Below, piece by piece: positions 1 to 6,556 of a stretch of DNA of 15,854 bases. Under the pieces are notes generated by a model, which saw only the letters and a list, made by a program, of their open reading frames with translations, made no database searches and had not been told where the DNA came from. Origin of the DNA: Candidatus Thorarchaeota archaeon (GTDB lineage Archaea > Asgardarchaeota > Thorarchaeia > Thorarchaeales > Thorarchaeaceae). Location of the stretch: the NCBI GenBank assembly GCA_013138615.1, contig WTCK01000078.1:1-15854 (forward strand), given 5' to 3'. The position numbers and the translations under genes were made by a program. Every line of letters starts with the position of its first letter. Position 1 is the stretch's first letter.

Positions 1-772
1 GTTCTGATTCGCCGTAGAACTTCGACATGATCTCAGGGCCGTTGATGTGAATGAAATTCGCTTCTGACTCGCTAGCTACAGCTTTAGCCAAGAGAGTCTT
101 TCCCGTACCCGGCGGGCCGTGGAGAATCAAACCTCGTGGAGGGTCGATTCCTAACCTCTTGAAGAGCTCTGGATGCTTCATGGGAAGTTCGACCATCTCT
201 CTAATTCGCTGGATCTCGTCTGAAAGACCACCTATCTCTTCATACGTGACCTGCGCCGTACCAATGACATCACCGGTGGGTTTCTCGGCAATCGTAAGTA
301 TAGTTGAATGCTGCACAACAACCGTGCCAGCAGGTTTTATCGAAATAACTTTGAAGGGAATCGCCCGTCCTAGAATTGGGATGAATACAGTGTCTTGAGG
401 AGTCACAGGACAGTTAAGCAACTTCCTTTTCACAAACTCCTCGAATCTGGGCTCGGGTCTGATTGGAACCGAGGTTGGGGCAAGTGTGACATTTCGTGCG
501 GGTTCCTCGTTAGCTCTGGAAACTGTCACTTTCTCGCTTAAACTAACGCCTGCGTTTCTTCTAATCCGACCGTCCATTCTAATAATCTCACGGCCCTTAT
601 CGCCTTGATAAGCTGGCCAAGCGATGGCAGCAGTCCCTCTCTTTCCTTTAATTTGGATTATGTCGCCAGTCCTGACACCCAGTTTTTCCATCGATACAGC
701 GTCGATTCTTACAATGAATCGCCCGATATCTCTGTGCTCAGCCTCTGCAACTTTCAGAACAATCTCGACCAC
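1..772 (-). CDS. cdc48: CDC48/VCP-type AAA ATPase, N-terminal part (partial)
   Basis: The minus strand reads openly from a GTG at 772 to the window edge (257 residues seen, C-terminus missing). Residues ~1-85 look like the double-psi beta-barrel half of the CDC48 N domain, ~105-170 like its second half, and from ~175 the D1 AAA domain begins (VTYEEIGGL). Walker A is GPPGTGKT at 219-226, followed by the pore-side stretch FIHINGPEIMSKFYGESE, which is diagnostic of CDC48/VAT. The family unfolds ubiquitin-like-tagged or misfolded proteins in the cytosol and usually has two AAA domains (~730-800 residues). GTG is chosen because an in-frame TAG lies two codons upstream and the first ATG is internal (residue 28). 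It lies downstream of EF-1beta on the same strand, but a 248-base gap with its own TATA-like boxes suggests separate transcription. The domain count cannot be judged from the partial sequence. Confidence 0.93.
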   Translation of the reverse strand, partial: MVEIVLKVAEAEHRDIGRFIVRIDAVSMEKLGVRTGDIIQIKGKRGTAAIAWPAYQGDKGREIIRMDGRIRRNAGVSLSEKVTVSRANEEPARNVTLAPTSVPIRPEPRFEEFVKRKLLNCPVTPQDTVFIPILGRAIPFKVISIKPAGTVVVQHSTILTIAEKPTGDVIGTAQVTYEEIGGLSDEIQRIREMVELPMKHPELFKRLGIDPPRGLILHGPPGTGKTLLAKAVASESEANFIHINGPEIMSKFYGESE

Positions 773-809
773 TAGCTAAACGCAACCTCCATAGTATGAG
801 TTTGCAGTC

Positions 810-861
810 CAGAAACAAGGACGGTAAATCCCTATTCAATGAATGCCGTCTTGTTACTCTG
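810..861 (-). other. Imperfect hairpin in the cdc48 leader
   Basis: On either strand 814-824 (AACAAGGACGG) pairs with 846-855 (CCGTCTTGTT), leaving one unpaired base. The stem can continue outward through CAGA/TCTG past a two-base bulge, around a 21-base loop. It lies between the TATA-like boxes and the GTG of cdc48, so it would sit in that mRNA's 5' leader, 38-90 bases before the start codon. No known riboswitch, H/ACA or C/D box pattern is recognisable. It may be a leader structure, a small RNA or chance. Confidence 0.35.
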
Positions 862-896
862 TCCTGGTTTTCCGCTAAAGAGTATTTCTCTACCAC

Positions 897-963
897 CGAT
901 ATATTCTGGTATGTAGCAACTCTTGTTATTTGATTGCCGCGCGGTGGTTTCCAATATAAACTC
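897..963 (-). promoter_or_regulatory. TATA-like boxes upstream of cdc48
   Basis: Two minus-strand TATA-like elements lie in the 248-base gap between EF-1beta and cdc48: GAGTTTATATTGG (951-963) and GAATATATCGG (about 898-908). By the usual ~25-base spacing they would start transcripts near 930 or 875, giving a leader of about 160 or 100 bases. The rest of the gap (964-1020) shows nothing recognisable apart from several CTGA tetramers. Confidence 0.4.
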
Positions 964-1020
964 TGACTTACCTGATATCATAGCTATCTGAAATCGCGCG
1001 ACTAAGGATTGACCTCAGAA

Positions 1021-1287
1021 TCATATTCGTGAGACCATCTCGACCTCTACCTGCGCAACGCCATCCAAGGCGGTTATCGCTGCTTCGATGTCGTCAGTTC
1101 CCCCCATTGATTCCTCCCTCGCTACGTTCATTCTGAGGGCCTTGAGACCAAACGCTACTGGAACAACTTCATTGGCTCTGATGTCAGTGCCCTCCGGAAT
1201 GGCGCCTTTTACGCGTTCCAGCAAGTCATCCATACTCACATCAATGCCATCTGGCATAATCTTTAGTGTGATAATCACTCTTGCCAT
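1021..1287 (-). CDS. ef1b: Translation elongation factor 1-beta (aEF-1B)
   Basis: 88 residues, the normal length of archaeal EF-1beta, which is the isolated C-terminal exchange domain of eukaryotic eEF1B. It catalyses GDP/GTP exchange on elongation factor 1-alpha in the cytosol. The N-terminal strand VIITLKIMP, the PVAFGLKALRM core and the C-terminal VAQVEVEMVSRI follow the family's ferredoxin-like alpha/beta pattern. The ATG at 1287 has a GGCGGTG ribosome binding site about 8 bases upstream. The zinc-ribbon gene ends 20 bases upstream on the same strand, so the two are probably co-transcribed, a pairing common in archaea. Confidence 0.95.
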   Translation of the reverse strand: MARVIITLKIMPDGIDVSMDDLLERVKGAIPEGTDIRANEVVPVAFGLKALRMNVAREESMGGTDDIEAAITALDGVAQVEVEMVSRI

Positions 1288-1307
1288 TCTACTACACCGC
1301 CGCCTAT

Positions 1308-1475
1308 CTATGGGCCTTCAAATCCACAATTGGGGCACTTGTATTTGTTCGAGAAACGTCTACAAGATTCACAACGCCAAATCATGAATGCACCGCAGGA
1401 TGGACAGTTAAATTTCACACTGCTCTCATGCGGTGAGATTGACCCATGACACGAAGCACATCTAATCGCTTTCAT
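1308..1475 (-). CDS. Small zinc-ribbon protein (HVO_2753/DUF1610-like)
   Basis: 55 residues starting MKAIRCASCHG. It has four CxxC pairs: C6/C9, C24/C27, C35/C38 and C47/C50, so it probably binds two zinc ions. The spacing and the ending KYKCPNCGFEGP match the short archaeal two-zinc-finger family encoded immediately before EF-1beta. A role tied to translation or RNA binding is inferred from this context only. The ATG at 1475 lies ~40 bases after the expected start point of the TATA box at 1536-1548. The GGTGATG stretch just upstream could serve as ribosome binding site. The stop is at 1308-1310, 20 bases before EF-1beta. Confidence 0.88.
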   Translation of the reverse strand: MKAIRCASCHGSISPHESSVKFNCPSCGAFMIWRCESCRRFSNKYKCPNCGFEGP

Positions 1476-1535
1476 ACTTGACAAAACATCACCAGACGGT
1501 TTCTTCTTGACCAGTTTTTGGCAGTCACTTGCAGA

Positions 1536-1548
1536 TTTGTTATAAACC
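1536..1548. promoter_or_regulatory. TATA-like box in the fen/zinc-ribbon divergent gap
   Basis: The 160-base gap 1476-1635 separates divergent genes. TTTGTTATAAACC (minus strand GGTTTATAACAAA) is a good archaeal TATA box for the zinc-ribbon/EF-1beta transcript, with an expected start near 1515. Its core is nearly symmetric and could also serve fen. A weaker plus-strand candidate, ACTTATGAT at ~1589-1597, sits at a better distance for a short fen leader. Confidence 0.45.
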
Positions 1549-1635
1549 TAGCGAAGCAGCATGATATTCGCCTTCAGAGCATCGAACAACTTATGATGGG
1601 GTACTGGATGCAGACTCGGTGAAGGCGAAAATCTG

Positions 1636-2670
1636 ATGGGAACGAAGTTCAGTGACATAATTAGAGCAGAAACAATCACACTGAATGACCTGTCAGGCCG
1701 AGAGATTGCCATTGACGCATTCAACACACTCTACCAGTTTCTCTCAGGCATTAGACAGCCAGATGGCACTCCGCTGATGGATCGACGTGGCCGAGTAACA
1801 AGCCACTTGAGTGGACTGTTCTACAGGAATGTGAATCTTCTTGAGAGCGGCATCCGTCCTGTCTATGTTTTTGATGGCGAAGCACCGCAACTCAAAGCTG
1901 CTGAAGTGAAGCGAAGGCGAGATATTAGAGAGGCTGCCCTCAAGACATGGGAGAAAGCAAAGGCAGAGGGGCGGATTGAAGACGCCCGGAAAGCAGGACA
2001 AGCTAGTTCACGACTAACTTCTGATATGATTAAGGAGAGTAAGAAGTTGCTCACTGCCTTGGGGATACTAGTTATTCAAGCTCCGTCTGAAGGAGAAGCA
2101 CTCGCGGCACAGATGGCTCGTGACGGCTTAGTATGGGCGAGCGCAAGTCAAGATAATGACTCTCTCCTATACAACTGTCCTAGAATGATTCGCAACCTTT
2201 CCATCTCTGGTCGTCGCAAAGTCGCTAGGTCCAAGACCTACAAGACAGTACATCCCGAGGTCATAGACCTGGACCTCAATCTCAAGCTACTGGGCATCAC
2301 CAGAGAACAGTTAGTGGATATCGCAATCCTAGTCGGCACTGATTACAACGATAAGGTTCCTCGTGTCGGTCCGAAAACGGCTCTAAAGCTAGTAAAACAG
2401 TATGGCTCGCTTGAGAAGATTGAATCTGAGAAAGGAATGGAACTGAAATTTCCTTACGTGGAAATAAGAGAGATATTTCTAAATCCGCCCATATTAAAAA
2501 TAGAGAAACTGGAATGGCCTGATCCAGAGCCGGACGAGATATCGCGAATACTGTGCAAGGAACATGACTTTGGCAAAGACCGCATTCAGAACACTCTCAA
2601 TAGGCTCTCCAAAGCACTGGAAGAGCTGCATGGGTCGACTAAGCAGAGTGCACTGAGCGACTTCTTTTGA
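1636..2670 (+). CDS. fen: Flap endonuclease 1 (FEN1)
   Basis: 344 residues, normal for archaeal FEN1. It cleaves 5' flaps during Okazaki fragment maturation and repair. The N-terminal MG is correct for the family, since the mature amino-terminal glycine lies at the active site. Metal ligands are visible as D27 (AIDAFN), D80 (VFDGE), E152/E154 (SEGEA), D173/D175 (SQDNDSLLY) and D236 (GTDYN). The helix-hairpin-helix DNA contact is VPRVGPKTALKL (241-252). The protein ends in QSALSDFF (337-344), a textbook PCNA-interacting PIP box. GGTGAAGG about 10 bases before the ATG is the ribosome binding site. It stands next to an RPA32-like gene, a replication pairing. Confidence 0.97.
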   Translation: MGTKFSDIIRAETITLNDLSGREIAIDAFNTLYQFLSGIRQPDGTPLMDRRGRVTSHLSGLFYRNVNLLESGIRPVYVFDGEAPQLKAAEVKRRRDIREAALKTWEKAKAEGRIEDARKAGQASSRLTSDMIKESKKLLTALGILVIQAPSEGEALAAQMARDGLVWASASQDNDSLLYNCPRMIRNLSISGRRKVARSKTYKTVHPEVIDLDLNLKLLGITREQLVDIAILVGTDYNDKVPRVGPKTALKLVKQYGSLEKIESEKGMELKFPYVEIREIFLNPPILKIEKLEWPDPEPDEISRILCKEHDFGKDRIQNTLNRLSKALEELHGSTKQSALSDFF

Positions 2671-2730
2671 CATCAAAACGATTACGTTTCATCTAGCCGC
2701 GTGTGAAGTGCTCCTTTGCTCCAGAGAATG

Positions 2731-2739
2731 GTTTATACA
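2731..2739 (+). promoter_or_regulatory. TATA box for the RPA-like/aIF2beta/DUF424 unit
   Basis: GTTTATACA lies 46 bases before the ATG at 2777 in the 106-base gap after fen. Transcription would begin around 2760 and leave a short leader. No comparably clear TATA box precedes the next two genes, so this one may drive all three. Confidence 0.5.
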
Positions 2740-2776
2740 GCTGAGCAATAACTAGTGCCTAAGGACGGACTGCCGA

Positions 2777-3472
2777 ATGCTAGAACGAATGACTGCCGTG
2801 AGAGCATCAGTAGCTGACATTATTCGTGGGACGTATAGCGAGGAAGATGGCCATCACGTTGTGTCTCCTCAAGGCGTCGAGCTTCGGCGTGTCGTTTTAG
2901 TGGGTTTCATAGTTAGTCAGTATGTAGGCCAAGGAAGCTTCGCCAGCATAACAATCGATGACGGAACTGAAACGATCAGAGCAAAAGCGTGGGGCGAAAC
3001 ACAATCACTTGAACAAGTTGAAACCAACACACTTGCTATGATTGTAGGGAAAATACGGGAATATGAGGGTGAAGTCTACATAGTGCCCGAGATTGTGCGT
3101 TCTCTGGATGATGCAAACTACATAACACTTCACCAGCTGGAGCGCTATAGAGCCATTTTCACTCGGAGTGGTATCTCAACTCCCGGTGAAACTGAGTCTA
3201 TGGACGATGTTCAAGAAACCCTCAAACCGGCTAAGAGTAAGAGTTCAGCCTCGACTAAGAAATCCAAATCCCCTGGCACGTTATCTGCACAGATTCTTCG
3301 ATTCATTCAAGAGAACGTATCCCCAGATGGCGTCTACCTCGCCGATATCGTGTCACACTTCGAGAAACAAGGTAGTAGCAAATCTGCTATCACACTGAAG
3401 GTCATTGATCTCATGGATCAACAGAAGGTTCGCGAAGTGAAGATTGGATACTATTTGCCCATTGATGCATAG
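2777..3472 (+). CDS. RPA32-like protein: OB fold plus winged helix
   Basis: 231 residues. Residues ~36-110 form an OB fold of the replication protein A type (RRVVLVGFIVSQ, FASITIDDGTETIRAKAWGE, VGKIREYEGEVYIVPEIVR). A Lys/Ser-rich linker (~130-166) leads to a C-terminal winged helix (~168-227, ending KVREVKIGYYLPID). The order OB, linker, winged helix is that of eukaryotic RPA2 (RPA32), a single-stranded DNA-binding subunit whose winged helix recruits repair factors. An RPA-like role is supported by architecture and by fen next door. Another OB protein of nucleic acid metabolism cannot be excluded. The start may be M1 or M5. aIF2beta follows ~50 bases later on the same strand. Confidence 0.82.
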   Translation: MLERMTAVRASVADIIRGTYSEEDGHHVVSPQGVELRRVVLVGFIVSQYVGQGSFASITIDDGTETIRAKAWGETQSLEQVETNTLAMIVGKIREYEGEVYIVPEIVRSLDDANYITLHQLERYRAIFTRSGISTPGETESMDDVQETLKPAKSKSSASTKKSKSPGTLSAQILRFIQENVSPDGVYLADIVSHFEKQGSSKSAITLKVIDLMDQQKVREVKIGYYLPIDA

Positions 3473-3523
3473 TCCATTGACGCGAGCAGAACCTTCAATA
3501 GCAGAAATGGTGTGAATCAACTC

Positions 3524-3937
3524 ATGGACGACTATGATAGCCTTCTTGACAGAGCAAGAAGCCAAATTCCGGAAGACGCCTTCAAGAAATCAGGTGAACG
3601 ATTCCAGGTTCCCAACGTACAGCTCATAGTTCAAGGCAACCGAAGCATCTGGCAAAACTTCCAAGAGATTATCATGGTTCTGAACCGACCTGGAAAAGAA
3701 ATTATGAAATTCGTTTCGAGCCAACTTGCCACAGCGGGAAACTTCGAGGGAAGCACAGCAGTCTTCCAAGGCAGGTTCACGGCTGAAGGTATTGGAGATG
3801 TTCTGAAACGCTACATTGAAGCCTACGTCACTTGCCCGGTGTGTGGAAGACCAGATACAACCATTGGCAAAGAGAAAAACGCGTACTACTTGCATTGTAC
3901 TGCATGCGGAGCTCGTACAGCTATCAGACCCGTATAG
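3524..3937 (+). CDS. eif2b: Translation initiation factor aIF2 beta subunit
   Basis: 137 residues from ATG 3524 (141 from a GTG at 3512). aIF2beta is part of the aIF2 heterotrimer that brings initiator Met-tRNA to the small ribosomal subunit. The N-terminal helix that binds the gamma subunit (DDYDSLLDRARSQIP) is followed by the alpha-beta core with NRPGKEIMKFVSSQLAT. A C-terminal zinc ribbon has CPVC (104-107) and CTAC (125-128). I choose the ATG because GGTG at 3509-3512 is then a ribosome binding site at normal spacing. The GTG at 3512 begins inside that site. DUF424 follows 16 bases downstream. Confidence 0.95.
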   Translation: MDDYDSLLDRARSQIPEDAFKKSGERFQVPNVQLIVQGNRSIWQNFQEIIMVLNRPGKEIMKFVSSQLATAGNFEGSTAVFQGRFTAEGIGDVLKRYIEAYVTCPVCGRPDTTIGKEKNAYYLHCTACGARTAIRPV

Positions 3938-3953
3938 TAAAGGTGAGATTTCA

Positions 3954-4253
3954 ATGCCATCCGTTTACATGCGAGTTCGAGCAACTCATGATCATGTACT
4001 CGTATCAATCTGTGATAAGGACTTGTTAGGCCGCACTCTAGTCGAGGGAAGTCTCAAGTTCAAGGTCAGTGAGGAGTTCTATGGGGGGGAACTCGTTGAC
4101 ATGAAGAAGTGCTTCGTGCAACTCAAGGATGCCACTATTGCGAACATGATTGGTCAAACTACCGTGAAAGCGGCAATAGATGCCGGCATTGTTCATGAGC
4201 GTGCCGTGATATACATAGAAGGCCATCCACATGCGCAGTGGGTGCGTATGTAA
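3954..4253 (+). CDS. DUF424 family protein (COG2412)
   Basis: 99 residues. The pattern HDHVLVSICDKDLLGRTL, then KFKVSEEFYGGELV, DATIANMIGQ and a C-terminal GHPHAQW is that of the archaeal DUF424 family. These proteins are usually encoded near translation factors and their biochemical role is unknown; RNA binding has been proposed. The ATG at 3954 has GGTGAG at 3942-3947 as ribosome binding site, so the longer reading frame reaching back into aIF2beta is not the real gene. It is co-directional with aIF2beta and convergent with the DUF134 gene. Confidence 0.88.
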   Translation: MPSVYMRVRATHDHVLVSICDKDLLGRTLVEGSLKFKVSEEFYGGELVDMKKCFVQLKDATIANMIGQTTVKAAIDAGIVHERAVIYIEGHPHAQWVRM

Positions 4254-4257
4254 TCTC

Positions 4258-4262
4258 TTTTT
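4258..4262 (+). terminator. Oligo-T terminator candidate after DUF424
   Basis: A T5 run (CTCTTTTTGATC) begins 5 bases after the DUF424 stop, in the 45-base convergent gap. Archaeal RNA polymerase commonly stops at such non-template T tracts. No equivalent T run serves the minus-strand DUF134 gene here. Confidence 0.35.
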
Positions 4263-4298
4263 GATCAAGACGTTTGGTTTCGATGGCTCGGCATCCGC

Positions 4299-4829
4299 TT
4301 ATGCCGGACCCTGCTTTTCGGATTCCCATCTGTCCCATCGTATGTTGGTTGAATTACACTTAGGGCAGGAGCTTCTGTCATCCGATTTCATATCAAGCGT
4401 GTGGCCGCATGCAACACACACCAAGACTCCTGAACCATCTTCAAGAAGATAGCGCCCTCCTTCAATCCGCAGAACATCACCCTGAACTAGCCCCTTTGCG
4501 ATTTTGCTTCTAGCGGATGACAATACCCGATTAAACGTAGGCTGACTAATCTGCATTGTGACGCTAGCCTCTCTTTGACTCATGCCTTCAAAATCTGCCA
4601 GTCGGATTGCCTCGAACTCGTCCACAGTTATCAGAATCTCGTCAAGATCCCTTGCAGGTATGCCTGCAGGCTTGAAGACTGACACTGGTGGCTCTCGATG
4701 GACCCTTCTATGTAGTTTCTTTCGAGGAATCGCACAAACCCCCTTGGCTCTTGCTAACTGTACTCCTTGACTTGGAACTGTTTCATCATCAAGTATGTCG
4801 AGTGTTCGTAAGGCACATTTCATCCACAT
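4299..4829 (-). CDS. DUF134 helix-turn-helix protein with C-terminal zinc ribbon
   Basis: 176 residues from ATG 4829. Residues ~64-125 match DUF134, a sigma-70-region-4-like DNA-binding family: ILITVDEFEAIRLADFEGMSQ, then the recognition segment MQISQPTFNRVLSSARSKIAK, then RIEGGRYLL. The C-terminus carries a zinc ribbon with CVAC (138-141) and CPKC (155-158). The N-terminal ~30 residues are not recognisable. The open frame continues to 4934, but that would overlap nmd3 by ~80 bases. The TATA-like AAATTTATCAAC at 4855-4866 predicts a start point near 4835 and an almost leaderless ATG at 4829; ATG 4823 is the alternative. It is likely a transcription factor, and autoregulation or control of the divergent nmd3 is inference from the layout. 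Confidence 0.83.
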   Translation of the reverse strand: MWMKCALRTLDILDDETVPSQGVQLARAKGVCAIPRKKLHRRVHREPPVSVFKPAGIPARDLDEILITVDEFEAIRLADFEGMSQREASVTMQISQPTFNRVLSSARSKIAKGLVQGDVLRIEGGRYLLEDGSGVLVCVACGHTLDMKSDDRSSCPKCNSTNIRWDRWESEKQGPA

Positions 4830-4866
4830 TTTAAAGGTTTCATGGTACTGCTTAGTTGATAAATTT
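4828..4866. promoter_or_regulatory. Interlocked divergent promoters of DUF134 gene and nmd3
   Basis: TTTTAAAGGT on the plus strand (~4829-4838) is the TATA candidate for nmd3 and covers the ATG of the DUF134 gene. AAATTTATCAAC on the minus strand (4855-4866) is the TATA candidate for the DUF134 gene and covers the TTG starts of nmd3. Each promoter's TATA box thus lies on the other gene's start codon, and the two transcripts would overlap at their 5' ends. Confidence 0.45.
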
Positions 4867-5941
4867 GCCAGCACCTTGTTACCTCTGTGGTGAAGATGCA
4901 GTCCTAGACGGACTGTGTGCTTCATGCTACGCAAAGGAGCACCCTCTAATCCAAGTTGACACTCCGCTTAAGATTCGCACATGCAAACGTTGTGGGGCAG
5001 TGAAGGTGCCAGGTGGCTGGAATGTGATTACTGGTCCACTTCCAGCTAAGGATGAGCTGGTTGAGCGACAGCTGGAGATGCTGCTACACCAGAGCGTGAA
5101 ACGCCACGTTTCAGATGTTGAGATTTCGCTTGAAGAGGAGAATCGACTCGATAGAGTATTGCACGTCAAGGTGAAAGCATCAGGCCGCTCCCACAACACT
5201 CTTCCTTCCCACGAAGAGAGTTATCCATTAGAGGTCAGATTCAGTCATGGAACTTGTGATACCTGTGGAATGATGAGCGGAGGCTATTATAACGCAATTC
5301 TCCAGATACGAGCCGACAATCGCCCACTCACTGAAGATGAAGAAGAGAGAATCAACACCATTGTCACTCAGCGAACAGTGGAAGCGTACGGGAAAGATAC
5401 CAAAGCTTTCATCACATCGGCGAGCAAGGATCGGTACGGTCTCGATTTCCGAATTGGCTCAGAACCCCTCTGTCGACATCTTGCAGATGAGATTGAGCGC
5501 ACGTTCTTGGCAGATAAGAAGGTGAACTACAAACTGGTTGGGCAGAAACGTGGTAAGGATCAGTATCGAACCACAATTTTGCTTAGGCTTCACAGATTTG
5601 TTACTGGTGATTTCATAAGGGTCGCCACGAAACCCTGTCAGATTCAGTCCATGAGCAAGAGCGGCATCTCATGCTACGATCTCACTGAGAGCTCTACATT
5701 CACAATCAATCCAAAGAGTTCCAAATGGAATGGAATTGAGTTTCTTGCTCCGTCATCTGAGAGTCGGGAATGTATGGTTATCTCTCGCCAGCGTGGGCAG
5801 CCTGCTCAGCTCATGGACTCGAAGACGTATGAAACGCTCGAGGTTGAAGATCACCTCTTGAATCCTGAGAGAAAAAATGGCAGTGTTGTTCATGTCGTGC
5901 CAATCGACGGGCGTTTCTATCCCCTGCCAACTGGGGATTAA
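4856..5941 (+). CDS. nmd3: NMD3 60S/50S ribosome biogenesis and export adaptor homologue
   Basis: 361 residues from TTG 4856. Eukaryotic NMD3 binds the nascent large subunit and bridges it to the export receptor; archaeal homologues keep the ribosome-binding core and are thought to act in 50S maturation. The N-terminal zinc region shows four CxxC pairs: C8/C11, C21/C24, C43/C46 and C134/C137, the last in GTCDTCGMMSGGYYNAILQIR-like context that is diagnostic for the family. The rest is the eIF5A-like/OB-like beta region (VTGDFIRVATKPCQIQSM, PKSSKWNGIEFL). An in-frame TAG abuts TTG 4856, so only TTG starts exist near the N-terminus. TTG 4865 (three codons later) fits a leaderless mRNA better, because the TATA candidate predicts a start point around 4858-4860. 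Confidence 0.92.
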   Translation: MINLPAPCYLCGEDAVLDGLCASCYAKEHPLIQVDTPLKIRTCKRCGAVKVPGGWNVITGPLPAKDELVERQLEMLLHQSVKRHVSDVEISLEEENRLDRVLHVKVKASGRSHNTLPSHEESYPLEVRFSHGTCDTCGMMSGGYYNAILQIRADNRPLTEDEEERINTIVTQRTVEAYGKDTKAFITSASKDRYGLDFRIGSEPLCRHLADEIERTFLADKKVNYKLVGQKRGKDQYRTTILLRLHRFVTGDFIRVATKPCQIQSMSKSGISCYDLTESSTFTINPKSSKWNGIEFLAPSSESRECMVISRQRGQPAQLMDSKTYETLEVEDHLLNPERKNGSVVHVVPIDGRFYPLPTGD

Positions 5942-6026
5942 GAAATCCTCCACAATATCGCAAGTGCTCTAAGCTCCCGCTTTTTGATACAATGGTGTCA
6001 CGCAGGCTCGCTCATGTGTAGGTACG

Positions 6027-6033
6027 CTTAAAT
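6027..6033 (+). promoter_or_regulatory. TATA-like box for aIF1A
   Basis: CTTAAAT in the 160-base gap after nmd3 predicts transcription from about 6055 and a ~47-base leader. Upstream, GCTTTTTGAT (~5980-5989) is a possible oligo-T stop for nmd3. The remaining bases of the gap show nothing recognisable. Confidence 0.4.
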
Positions 6034-6101
6034 GGTCCTCCAATGCGTATTCTTTTGAAGCCATTAGACAGAGTAGTCTGGCTTCTAACTGGAGGATCAA
6101 C

Positions 6102-6473
6102 TTGCCCCCAAGAGGAAAAGGAAAAGGAAAAGGGAAAGGAAAAGGGAAAGGAAAGCGCGGTCGAAGAGGCGCTCCCACAGCTGGCGAAGAAATAATGCGA
6201 GTGCGGACGCCAAGGAGAGATGATGGAGAACTCTTTGGCATCATCATTCAGATGTTGGGCTTTGATAGAGTCAGAGTAAGATGTGAAGACGGGGAGATTC
6301 GAGTAGGTCGTATCCTTGGTCGCATGAAAAAACGAGTCTGGATGCGAGTCGGGGACACAGTTCTGGTTGTTCCGTGGGAGTTTCAGACCGATGCCAAGTG
6401 TGATGTGGTGTGGCGCTACAGGGGCAATGAGATTGAGTGGCTCCAGAAGAAAGGCCTTCTGAAGATGTTCTGA
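6102..6473 (+). CDS. eif1A: Translation initiation factor aIF1A
   Basis: 123 residues from a TTG at 6102, supported by GGAGG at 6091-6095, seven bases upstream. aIF1A binds the A site of the small subunit with aIF1 and helps tRNA and mRNA recruitment. Residues ~34-105 form the S1-like OB fold (GIIIQMLGFDRVRVRCEDGEIRVGRI, RVWMRVGDTVLVVPWEF), followed by the short C-terminal segment IEWLQKKGLL. The N-terminal tail is unusual: after MPPR come seven Gly-Lys dipeptides and then RGRRG. Eukaryotic eIF1A also begins with a Gly/Lys/Arg-rich tail that contacts the ribosome. It heads the plus-strand run rio1, KH gene and top6BA. Confidence 0.95.
   Translation: MPPRGKGKGKGKGKGKGKRGRRGAPTAGEEIMRVRTPRRDDGELFGIIIQMLGFDRVRVRCEDGEIRVGRILGRMKKRVWMRVGDTVLVVPWEFQTDAKCDVVWRYRGNEIEWLQKKGLLKMF
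6114..6155 (+). repeat. Seven hexamer units (GGRAAR) encoding (Gly-Lys)7
   Basis: Seven consecutive hexamers, mostly GGAAAA or GGGAAA, lie in frame near the aIF1A start. They are pure purine on the plus strand. Copy number could change by slippage in steps of two residues without shifting the frame. Confidence 0.9.
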
Positions 6474-6483
6474 TGGTTCCAAG

Positions 6484-6511
6484 ACTTTTTCTTCTTACGG
6501 GGCTATTTTCG
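6484..6511 (+). promoter_or_regulatory. Possible terminator and promoter between aIF1A and rio1
   Basis: The T-rich ACTTTTTCTTCTT (6484-6496) lies 11 bases after the aIF1A stop and could end that transcript. GGCTATTTTCG (6501-6511) is a weak TATA candidate that would start rio1 RNA near 6532. Alternatively aIF1A and rio1 are one transcript. Confidence 0.25.
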
Positions 6512-6556
6512 GTATTGGATTTCCGTAGGTCCTGCAATCTGGAGTGACAGTTCGAT

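Noticed and set aside
51..398. Open frame of 115 residues on the plus strand
   Set aside because: It lies antisense to the clear CDC48-type coding sequence, which explains the same bases with Walker A and family motifs.
964..1020. C/D box small RNA suggested by several CTGA tetramers
   Set aside because: No C box (RTGATGA) lies at a suitable distance on either strand.
3816..3953. Longer DUF424 reading frame beginning inside aIF2beta
   Set aside because: DUF424 similarity begins at MPSVYMRV, and GGTGAG stands just before ATG 3954.
4830..4934. N-terminal extension of the DUF134 protein up to 4934
   Set aside because: The extra 35 residues overlap the 5' end of nmd3 and resemble no family. 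The TATA candidate at 4855-4866 would lie inside them.
5969..6482. Overlapping minus-strand frames rich in Pro/Phe/Ser across aIF1A
   Set aside because: They are the antisense reading of the GGAAAA repeat and the aIF1A gene, and show low-complexity PFPFPF or FSFPFS runs only.
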